Shown one piece after another: positions 10,641 to 23,900 of a DNA stretch of 64,000 bases. Below the pieces are notes generated by a model. It was not told the DNA's origin and did not search any database. It saw only the letters and a program-made list of their open reading frames with translations. Every line of letters starts with the position of its first letter. The first letter of the stretch is position 1. The DNA lies in assembly GCF_932276165.1 (NCBI RefSeq), contig NC_063988.1:4340001-4404000 (forward strand), read 5' to 3'. Origin of the DNA: Plutella xylostella (lineage: Eukaryota > Arthropoda > Insecta > Lepidoptera > Plutellidae). The translations under genes and the position numbers were made by a program.

Positions 10641-13600
10641 AACTAGTTTGGTACTTATACAATATGCTTATAAGCTTAATAATTATAATAATATGAGCAG
10701 AGCCAAGTACTTATCACAGCCATGCATTAACGTCCTCTAAGTAATCATCAATTTTATAATAAGCTTTATTTTCCAGAGTTTCTCTTTAATGTATCCTGAA
10801 TACAAATTAATTATTACCTATTATCATGAACATAAAATATATCAGATGCAATCTACTATTAACTGAAAAGATACCATTAAATCCCAAAACTATTATAATA
10901 ACATATAAGTAGGTAATTGCAAATTGCCGAAGATGGAACTAGGTAAGTACCTATACAATACAATGTAATCCCTGAAATTCCTTGCTGAATGAAGTTATCA
11001 TTTCACGAGCATTTGAGAGCGCAGAGAGAATTAAGCTCAGGTAACTACTTATCCAAATCTATTAAGGGAAAGTAACAAGTTGCCCTATATTTTTATTCAA
11101 ACAAAAGTTGCTCCAGATTTATCCAAAACTTTTGATTTAACATAACTGTTAACCAATGTAAATCCCATTTAAAATAAATATTAGATAACTAGGTACCCTA
11201 GTACTTCAGATACCTTGTTTTGACTTTTCGATACCGCTCCAGCTTTATCCAAAACTTTTAATTTTAACATAAGTACTTAACTGCTAATCAATGTAAATCC
11301 CATTTAAGTTGAATATTTATAATCACAAAATTTTAATACTACAGGGATTCAAGCTTCCATATCTAGATAACCCATCCCCTCGAGCTGCCATCCATGTATG
11401 ACGATATTCAGCATATTAGTCCATCAATCCATTCATCCTTGTATGATCATGACAAAATAATCTAGTCTCATTTGTCCTTAAAGGTCAACTTTGTTCAAAC
11501 AAATAGATAAAAACGACAATTTTAGACAAATTCGACTGATTGTACTATTCCATAGAATGATCATGTTCTAGAGAATATTTAGTAGGTATACAATAATAAT
11601 AATCACAGCAGAAACCAACGGGCAAAACCTATCTGACATATTATTATATATCCAAGTCATAAAATTTAATAAGTAGGTAATTAATCATGTTTTTAATTCG
11701 AAGCCGGTCTAACTTCCCTGGATAAAGAGTACTTTAATAAGTTGAAAACTCCACTCTCCTACGCAACAGTTCGAATATACATTAAATACAACATGTAGTA
11801 AGTAGATACATCCATCTTTTCCTCAACTCCATCTCCGTGTAAAATTCCAGACGCTCACACACACAAATGTTCACATACCTCATGATATTCATATCCACAT
11901 TAAGCGCATCCAGTAATATCCGCAGGTACCATATTGAACTGTGGAAACTTCGAAAAACACACGAGTCCTGTTGTAGCAACCGCCATTCGCCAATGGCCAC
12001 ATGGCAATATAAGTTCAAAATTCCCTAGGCAACAGAAACTAATCCATCTCTCAATATCCGGTCGTCACTTCAATGTAAGCCACCTTTAACCACCTATAAC
12101 AGCAATAATAGATAGGTACCGTCTAAGTCACTATATGCCAAGCCTACATTGAATATTACGTAACTTCCTATAAGTAGAACTTTGCAAACCCTCATAGACT
12201 GCCACAAGTTGTAGTGGCCCCCAACTAACTATCTTTGGAAAATCATAACATTAGTCCATAAGATTTTACCTACTAGATAAACTATAGGTATGGGTGAAAT
12301 AGATCCGATAATTAATTATGCAATGCTATTAGCGCACAGTCATGATCCATACTTTACCCATTAGAGAAAAGTAGAGTCATCATCATCATTTCATCTACTA
12401 TACCTACCATACTAAATTATATACCTAATACTTATAAGTACCTTAATTTGGCTGGAATCCTCAATATATTATTAATAAAATAAAATTATTAGATCCAACT
12501 ATAACACTTGAAATGCAACATATAAGTATTTATGACACACAGTCCCAGAATCGCAAGGCAATGACAAAAGGCATACAGTATTCCGTATTGTAGCTTCATT
12601 TGAAATCATTGCAAACAGACTCAATAATGGCTTAGGAATTTTAAACTCAAGTAAATGTATGTAGGTACCTACTGAATACTTGTTAGGACATAGCGTCATT
12701 CAAGTCCGTCGACCACAGCTGACTGATAGGTACCTACTACACAGATGCTGGATACAAGATTTGCTTCCACCTACCCCATCTTCATGGAATCAACAGGCCC
12801 ACTCAACAATAACCTCTATGTGAGTGGGTAGACATACTAAAGGTCTACAGAAGGTACGTGAACCCTTCAACGTGGTCGAGAACGCCCTGCCGGACATCAG
12901 TCCCTGCCAGGTCACTTTATTTCCTTCTTTACCACCTTATTCCCCACCAATACTGCAAGCAACAACAATGTTCCTTTCAAGTAAATGTCATTAGCTGAAG
13001 TAGGTAGGTATATCAAATATTTTAGATAATGTATCAAAATCAAATGATGCCCTTGTAAAACTGGGTACATTTATGAAACAAAGAATCATTCAATCACAAA
13101 ATGAATTATAGCACCCATGACACCATATCACATGACATATTTTAAGAGGAGGACTCTAAGAATATAATTATCGTTTCGGTTTAATATAGGTACACCACAA
13201 AAGAGAACAAAGCACTTAGGTACTTTTATACCTATTGTGACTTTACTCCAATTCCATATCAAAATTAGTTATTATGCGCAATTATTATGCGCAAGATTCC
13301 CTTTTTACATTGGAATAATATACAAAGCCCGACCAACAAATTAATTACTCCTCAAGTGCAACCCTTCTGTGACTCACACTCACAGTCAATGCAATCAAAA
13401 CCATCAAGACTTCCTCAAATGAACATTCCATTATCAAACTTGAAGCAACTGTAAAACCTCCAAAATCACTACCTATATCAAAAAGCAATTAAGTATAAAT
13501 AAAACATTCCAAGATAACTGTGCAACCATCATTCAAAATTAATAACAATACCAATGCCATGGAATTCATCCAGGTTTGAAATTAATTTTCCCTTTCCTTA

Positions 13601-13984
13601 TAACCATAAAATAGGTACCTCATACCTTTATTAACCTACATTACGAGTATCTTTATGCACCTGATTAAAACTAACTAAATAATATGTAAATTACACCCAG
13701 TTCGGTGCTCCTTCTAATAATCATGGTGATCATGCAACTGTAGATGTACATAGCTCCAGTCCTGTTGATGACAGCGTCGCCACCGCCGCCCGCCGGCCAT
13801 TGAGCATGCGGACCGAAGTTCAGACTCCCGCCTCAGTCTGGTATGGTATGGTTTGGTGTCTTCGGTCTGGGTACTGACACCACTGATAGCCATCTCCTCC
13901 ACTGTTCCTCCAGCCTTGGTCCGGTTGATATTGATGTTGACAGCTCTGACAGCTGCCATCACCACGGCTCCAACTCCAGGCCTG

Positions 13985-14185
13985 TACCCGGAGATGTAGA
14001 CGCTGGCAACCCCAGCCGCACCACCGCAGCCGCAGGCACAGCCCCAGCCGCACCCCAGGCACAGCCGCACCGCAGGGACAGCCGCACAGCAGGCACAGCC
14101 GCACCACAGGCACAGCCGCACCACAGGCACAGCCGCACCGCAGGGACAGCCGCACCGCAGGCGCAGCCACACCGCAGGCTCATCT
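13985..14185. repeat. GC-rich minisatellite inside the LTR element
   Basis: Imperfect units of about 15 bp built on CAGGCACAGCCGCAC are repeated about ten times. It produces overlapping low-complexity ORFs in several frames on both strands (Pro/Ala/Gln/His-rich on plus; Cys/Gly/Ala/Val/Leu-rich on minus). These are explained by the repeat and are not called as genes. Confidence 0.7.
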
Positions 14186-15158
14186 TTGTCCATCTTCAAC
14201 TCATCTGTAGTTGTGCTGCATCCCATATCTCTTGAGTGGTCCAGTTTTCTCGTTTCGTCTCCAACTCAAACAAAAAGGAATAAATTTATATTAGTAGGTA
14301 TACTTATTATAATTTTATACACAGATATTATTATGTATATGTATAACCTTCAGGGTACATTGGTACATTAACTATATACATGATGACAGATAAGGTGCAT
14401 ATTAAATAGATAGTCCTAATTTAGCAGTCTTCAAAACTTAATATATTTGGTATCTTTTGCAACTAAAATAAAATTACCAAAATGATTAACCCATAGTAAT
14501 GTTCGTTACGTTTTATGAGCCCAACGGCAACGCTATAAATGATTATACCCTTATTACACCTAATGTTAAGAAAGAACATTTTCATCAATTATCATCATTT
14601 ATGAGAATTTAATTTAAGACTTATAGTCAATAACAATGACTCACGTTTATCATATTAGGCTATCTAGTATTTATAAATAATATCTACCACACGTTAGGTA
14701 GTAAGCGTAACATCGGGAAATCTTTGCAGAAACTAATAATTCGTAAAACCCAATAGTACTTTACTCAGAATAATAATGCTAATATTTTAAAGTAATCAAG
14801 GCATCGTTTTTGAATGCTCCCTGTAATGTCAACACTGTCAGATGATCAAAATGACAGTGTCAATGTCAGATGTCAATTGAAACTGGATAGTTCCCTATAT
14901 TTTTAATAGATGTCGCTAGCATATCGGATTATCGATATCCAATAAAAATCTAATGAAAATGATAAATATGAGTAATATGACTATTCCGAACATTTCCTTA
15001 CTATTACAAGACATAATAACATAACATTACTACTATTCGTGTGTGATCTACTGGTGAAGACACAACATTTTGATATTAAGTTCATCTCGGCCCGATAAAT
15101 TCCAACAACAAGAATCACAACAAAATTTATGGGAGAAGGTTATATCCCACTTCTGATC

Positions 15159-15466
15159 TGTAGTAAAACCACCAAACGTACACGATATAGGTTTATTTCC
15201 ATGACTTTCAGCATTATTCATAGTTTTAGCAATAAATTACATTTTTATAATCCACAACTCGAACCACCATTTTTCATCCCAAAAACCCAACTGCCCCCTT
15301 TTTCTGACATCTCGCCTGACACCTCTTCCCTTCTGTCAATCAAATGTCAGTCTCCCTCAAGAGCGGTGTTGCCACTATTCCTCGTAACATAATAGAATCA
15401 ATTAAAATATGAATTAATGTTGTGAAATAATACCCAATTTAGGATACTTTCACAGTGAACCTTACA
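15159..15466 (-). repeat. LTR, right copy
   Basis: 308 bp terminal repeat matching 8714-9021, followed by the AGTT target duplication at 15467-15470. It would be the 5' LTR if the element is sensed on the minus strand. Confidence 0.85.
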
Positions 15467-15649
15467 AGTTTTTGTTAATTTCATCCTCGCTCTACAAGAA
15501 GAGATGCAGGATAGGAAAATTACTATAATACTTATAGGGAGGATGATCCGGGACTCTAATAACCCGTTGAAAATGGTTTAAAAACAACATTTGTCAAAAC
15601 ACACATCCTCTTTTTATTTGACAAAAATTATATATCATATTACTTATAT

Positions 15650-15820
15650 GTAGCGGTGTTAGCTCAGACGGGTAAGCGCCCGCCCCTCACGGAAGAGATG
15701 TGGATTCAAATCCTGTCGCTGACATGTGCTAATAAGTTAGATAGATAGACATTAATTTGTTCCACTTAAACATTTGTACACTTAAATTAAGAGGCGAAAA
15801 GTGTGTGTTGAAGCAGACCA
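15650..15820 (+). mobile_element. tRNA-derived SINE-like element
   Basis: The head resembles a tRNA gene. A TAGCTCAGACGGG block fits the pol III A box and GATTCAAATCC fits the B box. TGTAGCG at the start can pair imperfectly with CGCTGACA at the end. Pairing is too imperfect for a functional tRNA and the sequence continues into an unrelated body, so a SINE is the better reading. Its 3' boundary is uncertain. Confidence 0.55.
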
Positions 15821-15933
15821 ACAGGGAAGCAACTCAGCGCATATGTTTGCACTTAGGAACAAACCACAGATTTTCAGTTGTCTCCCATACTTATACTTTA
15901 AGTTTGCCTATTCACGTCAAAGTATGTAGGTAA

Positions 15934-16282
15934 TGAAGTGGCTAATTGAATAGTTTGAATGCTAAATATAGAGTTCACGAAATGTAAATAATATAAACTG
16001 TACATTGAATACATCTGGCACACCGGGCAGTCAGCGACTCATTCTAATCCTTCACCACAGCGACAAACTAGTCAGGCTTTATGATTTATCAACAACACGT
16101 GAACAACACACTAACTGAGATGAAGTGGCTAATTGAATAGTTTGAATGCTAAATGTGGAGTTCATGAAGTGTAAATCATATAAACTGTACATTGAATACA
16201 TCCGGCACACCGGGTAGTCAGCGACTAATCCTTTCACTACAGTGACAAACCCTAGTCAGGCTTTATTATTTATCAACTACAC
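15934..16282. repeat. Two-copy tandem repeat, 187 bp period
   Basis: GAAGTGGCTAATTGAATAG starts at 15935 and again at 16122. Both copies continue through CTGTACATTGAATACATC, GGCACACCGGG and AGTCAGGCTTTAT with scattered substitutions and small indels. No ORF follows it. Confidence 0.8.
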
Positions 16283-17938
16283 ACTAACTATAAAAAAATA
16301 AGTGGGTATGCTAGCATGTACTTACAACTATTTTAAATGGTTATAAAAATATAATATTTTCTTTAGGTAAGTAAAACATTTATTAAACTTTTAATTAATA
16401 AATTATAAAAAGTATTTCACACACCATAAAAGCATATAAGGTATTCTTAGTTATCAACTATCACAATAATCAGTCTGAACTTTGCTTATATCAGTCATCA
16501 AATGGGTCTCATAGTATGTATGCCAAGTTTTTCAACTTTTTCAGTTTGGTGCCGCTCCAGTTCATTGTTTCACCACAAGGTTGCTAATGTCATCTGACCA
16601 TCATTCAGCACCACCATTCACCATTCAGGTGGTTTCTGCCAACAAGAGCTCTCCAACCGTGTCTAGGGCATCAATTTCTGACCGGTTTTGACCATCTTCC
16701 GTCTTGCCTACAAGCCAATTTCAATGTTCTGTAACAAACAAAAATGTTTCATTAGATTTTAGTTATACTTATGAACTAAGATTATGACTCCTATTGTCCT
16801 CTTCATCATCATCATAACCCATCACGTCCCTACTGCTGGGGTAGGGGTTTCCTTCCAATGAAGGAAGGGTTTAGGCCTAGCCGACGAAGTAGTGCCATGT
16901 GAAAAAAGTTTTTTGAGTTGTTTTATGCCCAATTATAATAACATGTGACGGGTACTGGCACTTACCTACTGTTTTTTTCCTTCCATTGATTATATAAATA
17001 TTATTCAGTCAGGCCGTGGGACAAGCATCGAAGATGATATTCTGCGCCCGTCAGGATCCTGCCCGGGCTTTTTTTCTCAAGGCCTTCTAGCTCCTGGGTC
17101 CGGGTAGACAGTGGGTGGGTCATCAGTCAGGTGGCATGCTGTTTTTGTTCTTCGTCTCAGAGATCCGATGCATCGACGGCTGCCGATAGCAGGAGCTCCC
17201 AAGGAATCTTGGTCGTATATCATTTGATGAGACGATGTCCAAGAAACTCAAGAAAGTAGTTAATGAGCCAATATGAATCCATGGGGTAGCGCAAAGCAAA
17301 GTAATATTACCAAAATAATACACTCGAAACTCTCGAAAGCACCAAATAGTCAAAATTTTCTTCAAGTTTGACGTTTGGTGACATTTTAATTGTCAAAAAA
17401 CCATAGACAATACAAACAACAACCACAAATGAGAGGTTTTCGGAAAAAAATAACATTTGAAAAACTTATTTGCACAGAGCAGAAAAGTTACAGTGTCACT
17501 GGGACTAATGCCGAATCACACAAATAAAATGAGTCCCATGTACACCCTATGCTAACATTTAAGACTGATATCAAAAAGTGACTCAATTTAATCAGTCACT
17601 TCACATGTTGTCGTATTATGGCCATACTAGCCGTGCTGAACTTATCTAATGATAAAAATGATGAAAAGATTGGCCATTGAGCATCAGTTTACCCATAAAA
17701 ATACGAAATTCTCAAAATAAACTAAATATCTTCGATCGATGTCAAGCAACATTCATGTCGTTATAAATCTTTATATCTCAAAATAATAACGGCCTCGCTT
17801 CGCATTCACAGAGAAAAAAAACACTTCCTGCCAGTGAGCGGAGCGCCAAATTTAATTTATACATAAAAAATTTCACGAAAACTATAATTTTCTCCGTATT
17901 ATTACATTGGTTTATCTGTTATACTTACCTAAAAAGGG
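16283..17938. other. Intergenic region before PPIL6 with dispersed repeat pieces
   Basis: Contains a segment at about 16800-16880 with CCCTACTGCTGGGGTAGGGG, resembling short dispersed pieces near 33285 and 41390. No intact gene was seen. The last about 600 bases form the PPIL6 5' flank; they include TTTGACGTTTGG, GGTGACATTTTAATTGTC and CATAGACAAT near 17365-17412. Confidence 0.4.
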
Positions 17939-20900
17939 ATGTTAGCATTTCCAGCACATAAGCAGGGAGAACAGGAAACCGCTCAACATCCACTTCAGAG
18001 GTCAATTTTACAAAAACATTTAAAGAATCTGAAATACATTCATAATTCCGCCAACAATCCTGAATATCCAAAAGATCCCAAGGAAAAAGATGATGAAAGC
18101 AAGAAGAGCAAATTTGTTATTATTGGATCCATAACAAACGCATATTTCATTTATTGCGTTAAAGTTGTACAAAAATTGCACAGATATAAATCCAAAATTT
18201 ACAGTGCTCCAATCATAAGAGGTAAAATTCATTTTTAATATGGTTACCTATCAACACACAGGCGAATACTAAGGTAGGATAGCATAGCTTTCGCCTCATA
18301 CTCTTATATAAACTCTACCGCTTACTGCCTGAGTTAGTAACTATGCCCAGACGGCCATACCTGACTGAATATTTCTTGCGTGTTTGGGGTCTCCACTCTA
18401 CTACCACACCCAAACCCCTACCGGTTAGCAGAACTTCGGGCAGTCATTACCGGCCTACTGCCACTGTCTTCAGAAGTGCAAGGAAAATAATTCAGAACGT
18501 TAATTAATCACAGGCCTCACAGCTTTTAAGCCAGCACAGGACCTACCTACCTTCCTGAATTTTTCAATCCCTATATCCATATCAAATAATGTCCCCATAA
18601 CAGGTGTAACAAAAGTAGACTGGCCAATGGTGTACGCTGAATTGAGGGTTCAATATGGTGAAGCCATAGCTTGTAATCAAAACGAAGTGGTTGTGATTCT
18701 CGACGGTGAGGCTTTAGGCGGCGAAGTGGAGCTGAAGAAGTATGTGGAAGAACGTTACACCATGTACTTGGCTGTCGATTATTATGACGAAATCGTAAAA
18801 GAGTTCGTCAGATTTGTTGACTCGTCTAAGGTTTGTTGCGTACCTACTTAACTACGTAGTTACTTATGTTCAGAAATATCTACCTAACTACCAGAAGGTA
18901 GCTTGTGTCCCAATTAAAATATACCTATAGGCATTAATTATTTTCAGAGACCGTTTGCCTATATGCACATTTGTATCGATGAAGAAATAATTGGTACGTT
19001 AATATTCATGGTGAGTTCTCATGCGTCCTTTCGAGTCGTATCTAGTCCTTCCGTTTGCTATTAGCAGTATCGGTAAAAAAGTCACTGTACTGCATATAAA
19101 ATTATAATAGGATAATGCTTACTACCATTACTTACTTGTATTCTCGTCACCCAGTTATATGCTGATAAGGTTCCAATAACATGCGAGAACTTTCTGCGCC
19201 TATGTGTGGCTAAGAAAGGCGGCTACTGTGGGACTCCGGTCCACCGGATAGTGAAAGACGGCTGGATCCAGTGTGGTGGTTATGGACTCGAAAACACAGC
19301 GTCTTTGAGTTGCGAAAACTTCAGCATCCCTCATAACCGTAGAGGCGTACTGTGCATGGCTAATGATGGGAAGTAAGATACTAGTCTATTTATGTAAATG
19401 ATAAGTGTACCTACCTACATTATTATAAAAGAAGGATATAATATCCTCATATATGACTCCAATATAGCTATAGCTATACCAATAACTGTAGTATGATATT
19501 TGCAAGTGAAATTTAAAAAGTCTGCCGAGTCTGCCGACCGATGCGCGGTGGATAGCTATTTATGGACTAAGCACAACTCCAGTAGCTGCCAGCAGAACCT
19601 AACTGTTATAAATGCAGATACAGGAGAGCCTTAACTACGGTCAATTCGTCTTTTGTACTTCCTTCCTTAAAGTAGGTACCTAATGGATTTTTCATATTTC
19701 ATACTGCTAGGCACATCGACTGCTCGACTCAATTCTTCGTAATGCTACAACCGCTACCATGGATGGACTACAAATATGTGGCTTTCGGGCAACTTGTTGA
19801 GGGAGAGAAAACACTGAAGAAAATTGAAAATGTGGCAACTTACTACGAGTCGCCATTGTCCAAGATAATTATATGCAGAGCTGGGGTCTTGAACCTGTAT
19901 TGCAATGATGTGCCTTTAAACTATGGCGCCATGGAATATATACAAGGTCATATTGAAGATCTGGTAGCTTTAGCGGATTATCTTTGGGAGGTAAGAATAT
20001 CTAGGTAATGCTGCTGCGTTTATCGCCCATTATTCAATATAATTTTTGCCTGCCGTCTTTAGAATCTCTTGTTATTCTAGTATTATATTGTTAAAGACGG
20101 GAGGAGAAAATGATCCTGAAGAATTTTAGATGGCTCTCCATCCACCATGGATTCTAATGAATACATGTAGCTTTAATTTTATTACAGGTCATATTGAACC
20201 AAACATTTTTAGCGATGGAATTTAAGATGGTGTCACGTCTTAGCGAACGAGGAGAGGGGTATGGAGAACAAGATTTGATACAGATTTATGGAGAACAGAT
20301 GGAGATGCATGCTACACAAAGGTAATAGCTTACGTTAGATGTAGGTACTTATACGCCTCTTAACAACCACAACTAACTTCCACAAGCTTCGCTTCATCTT
20401 AAAAAGTTTTCCGTTTAAATTCCGGGAAAAAGTATAAGCCTATTGTGTTAATCCATGGAATCACTTTCGTAAATAATTTCATCAATATTAGGTAAACTGC
20501 TAAATCAATAGCAGTTTATTCGTGAAAGAGTAAAAAGCATCAATCCACACTTAGGTACCTACAGTTAGTTTGTAAGTAAGTACCTATAATAAATACCTGT
20601 CTATAATAAAGTAACGCTGTTTCATAGGTTCATGGGGATCTCTCAGGAGCTAGCGAAAAGTAAAATTCAGAGTATCGCAGAGGCAGCAACACTAGCAACA
20701 GAGGATAACATTGATTTCGACGTGGAAACCTACACTTACGAAGCGGAGAATGAGACGACAGCCACTACTAAGAGTATTGTTGTGAAGCCTGAAGTGCCCT
20801 ATTATATTCCGCTGACGGATGTGCCGTATCCTGGCGAAGTGGATTCTGTTTATGACTTGAAAAAGTTTGTACTCATCATAATAATAATGAATAAGAACCC

Positions 20901-23900
20901 AATTGTTTAAATAACGTAATAGGTTAGATTAAACGCTGAAAAGAAGTAAAATTGTGATCTACAACGTGGTGTTTTTCCAGATTACTTAAAGGCGATTACT
21001 GCTTGGAGTCTGATCTAAATCCTAATGACGAAAAAACAAAGGCCATAGTGCTAAATAAGCAAACATTTTCTCCAGAAGCTATATTTGATGACGATGTTTC
21101 TTCCGCAGCGTCTGGTATGTAGATAACTACCTACAACTCTAAAATTTAAACCGTTTGATGTTTATTTGGTATTTATTTTGATATCTATAATACTTAGTAC
21201 CTACTGTAAGAATTAGGTTTTGTTTATATTATCATCATAGTTAATTTTATTGTTTTTTTCGCTTTCAGATCTATCTTTTGACTCACATGAGGAGATGCAA
21301 GCGCGAAAGTATTTGAGGTAACTAATCATTTCATTTTATATTTATTTTTATATGTTTATACCTAAGTCGCAATTTTAATTTAATACCTACGTGCCATCTA
21401 CGTGTATAGAAATTGATTTATGATCATTTCTTTATGTTCAGGTTGAACTCCGACATCGCAAGTTTTGCGGGTAACATTGTGAAAGGCATCGTAAAATCAG
21501 CAAAGAATATTAATACTGAAAACTTCTTGAAGTAAGTTCTATAAACACCGAAGGGGCATTATCCAAATAATAAAATAATGCAATCATAGACGTATGAACG
21601 AATTTATTTCTGTTTCAATTAATAAATCTGTTTTTATTAATTCTAGTTCCAAAGTCATCACAGACGAAGGGTTAAGAAGATTGAGGTACGTAGGTATAAA
21701 TTAATTATGATAGGTATAAAGCACCTACGATATAATGAGAACGATGTTGGGTATAAAGTTTTGTTTATTTAATTTAAGTGTTCATATTTGATCAGGTTAG
21801 CAGCAAAAGAGCAAGCTGACCCCCAAGACCATACCGAGGATAAGTAAGTTCATAGAAATAGTAGTAAGTAGATATTATATTCTATGTTCCATATGTTTTC
21901 ATAAAACACATTGTTTAATTCGTATAAAACCTCGATGACACTGTAGTCCAGTCAATAAATGACTCAAAATTAGGTGTAGAGTGCGTGAGCAGGTAACTAA
22001 GCGATTCCTTCAGAAACTTGTTCAGGGGGCTTAGGTTGTTAACATACCAAAAGTCCTGACTCCTAGGTGATGAGCGGGGGGGAGGAGGGGGGGATAAAGG
22101 TACGAATTTTTGATTATTAGCTTATATCTCGAAAACGGTGCATCGGAGAGAAATATTTTCAACTAATGAAATAAAGTTCTTAAGATTATCTAAAACTTTT
22201 ATATCATGTGTTTTTTTCTAATTCCTAACCGTTTTCGAGCTATAACCCTCGGAAAAAGTTGAAATTTACAAGAAAAATGTATTCATGTCAAAACATTCAT
22301 AAACATTGCATCATATTGTCTAAACCTATTGATAAATGAAAAAAATGAATAGAAAAGAAGTTGTAGATTTTTAAATTCCCTTTTAGAATATATATACATA
22401 TGCTGGTTAATGTCCAACCCACCTAAAGGTACAGCTATTTTCTTCTTCTTCTTCTTCTGGTGCCGTCTCCTATCGAAGGTTGGCAATCATCCTGCTGATT
22501 TCCGTCTTGGAGGCCGCCGCACGGAACAATTCTCCTGTGCTCAGCTGGAACCACTGGCGTAGATTTTGCAGCCATGATGTCATTGGCCGCCCAGGCCTCC
22601 TCCTGCCTTGTATTTTCCCCTGTGTAATTACTTGGAGGAGTTCGTACTTGGGGTTTCGCATTATGTGGCCGAAGTATTCCAGCTTGCGTCTTTTTATGGT
22701 ATTCAGTACCTCTGTGCCTTTTTTATTTAATCTTTGAAGGACTGTTACATTCCGAACCTTCTGGACCCACGATATTTTGAGCATTCTCCGGTAAACCCAC
22801 ATCTCAAACGCTTCAAGGCGCTTGGCCATTCTCTCGGTGAGTGTCCAGGCTTCAGCTCCATATAGAAGGACGGAGAATACGTAGCATTTTGCTATACGCG
22901 TGCGTAGATTGAGGTTCAGGTTACGGTCACAGAGGACTTTTTCCATTTTTCGGAAGGCGCTACGAGCTTGTTCGATTCGGCATTTAATTTCGAGACTGTG
23001 ATCTCCTTTGTCTTTGACAGCTATTTTACTCACACTTAGGGTGCTTTTCCACCAGAGATGTGCTATGCAGCTATGCTGCGAAGATGTGATATCTACGCTA
23101 CGAAAATATGTGACCGTTTCCACCAATACTACGCTAGGTAGCTGTGCGAGGAAGATGCGCTACGAAGATGCGCCGCCGCAAAGTAGCTGTGCGGGAAAGA
23201 TGCGCATCTCGAGCTATGCTATGTATCGCTAGTAGGGAAACAACGGGGGCGGCGGCGCCATAGCTACACCACTCGCGATGGTCCATAGCACATATCCATA
23301 GCACGCATCCATAGCACACATCCATAGCACGCATCATTCCATACAAAAAACATATCTTAGTTGAATCCGTTTCCACCAGTGCTAAGCTATGTGCACCAAT
23401 AATTATGATTGGTGGAAATCAAACGCATCCATAGCATCGTAGCATAGCACATCTCTGGTGGAAAAGCACCCTTAATCTTACTAATTCGGTGAGCTATGTC
23501 AGTGACTTTACCAAAATGCAAGTTTAAAATAGCTCTAACTTTAGGCGGGTTGGACATTGACGAGCATATGTAATATATTCTAAAAGGGAATAAAAAAATC
23601 TACAACTTCTTTCCTCTTCATTTTTTTCGTTTATGAATTGGTTAAGACAATATGATGCAATGTTTATGAATTTTTTGACATGAATACTTTCTCTTGTAAA
23701 TTTAAATTTTTTCCGAGGGTAATAGCTCGAAAACGGTTAGTAATTAGAAAAAAACATATGATATAAAAGTTTTAAATAATTTTAAGACCTCCATTTTAGT
23801 AGTTTGTAATATTTGTCTCCGATGCACCGTTTTTGAGATATAAGCAAAAAACCAAAAATTCGTATCTTTATCCCCCCCTCTTCCCCCCGCTCATCACCTA

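Larger units (their letters stand above)
8714..15466 (-). mobile_element. Non-coding LTR retroelement (LARD-like), 6.75 kb
   Basis: Two direct 308 bp repeats, 8714-9021 and 15159-15466, begin TGTAGT and end CTTACA. They look identical on direct reading and are bounded by a 4-bp target duplication AGTT (8710-8713 and 15467-15470). These are hallmarks of a recent LTR retrotransposon insertion. The 6.1 kb interior has no protein recognisable as gag, protease, reverse transcriptase or integrase, only short or low-complexity ORFs, so it resembles a large retrotransposon derivative mobilised in trans. A purine-rich run (GAGGTCAGGATGGACGAG on the minus strand, next to the LTR at 9021) suggests a polypurine tract and a minus-strand sense; no primer-binding site was confirmed. 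Confidence 0.85.

Noticed and set aside
13714..14226. A 170-codon cysteine/glycine-rich minus-strand ORF
   Set aside because: It is explained by the 15-bp GC-rich minisatellite; similar ORFs appear in several frames and none matches a known protein.
15650..15728. Functional tRNA gene
   Set aside because: A- and B-box-like blocks exist, but acceptor and anticodon stems do not pair properly and a SINE-like body follows.
16490..16740. LINE fragment on minus (stretch resembling a W-S-D-D-I motif)
   Set aside because: Only a few residues fit and stop codons follow at once; too weak to annotate.
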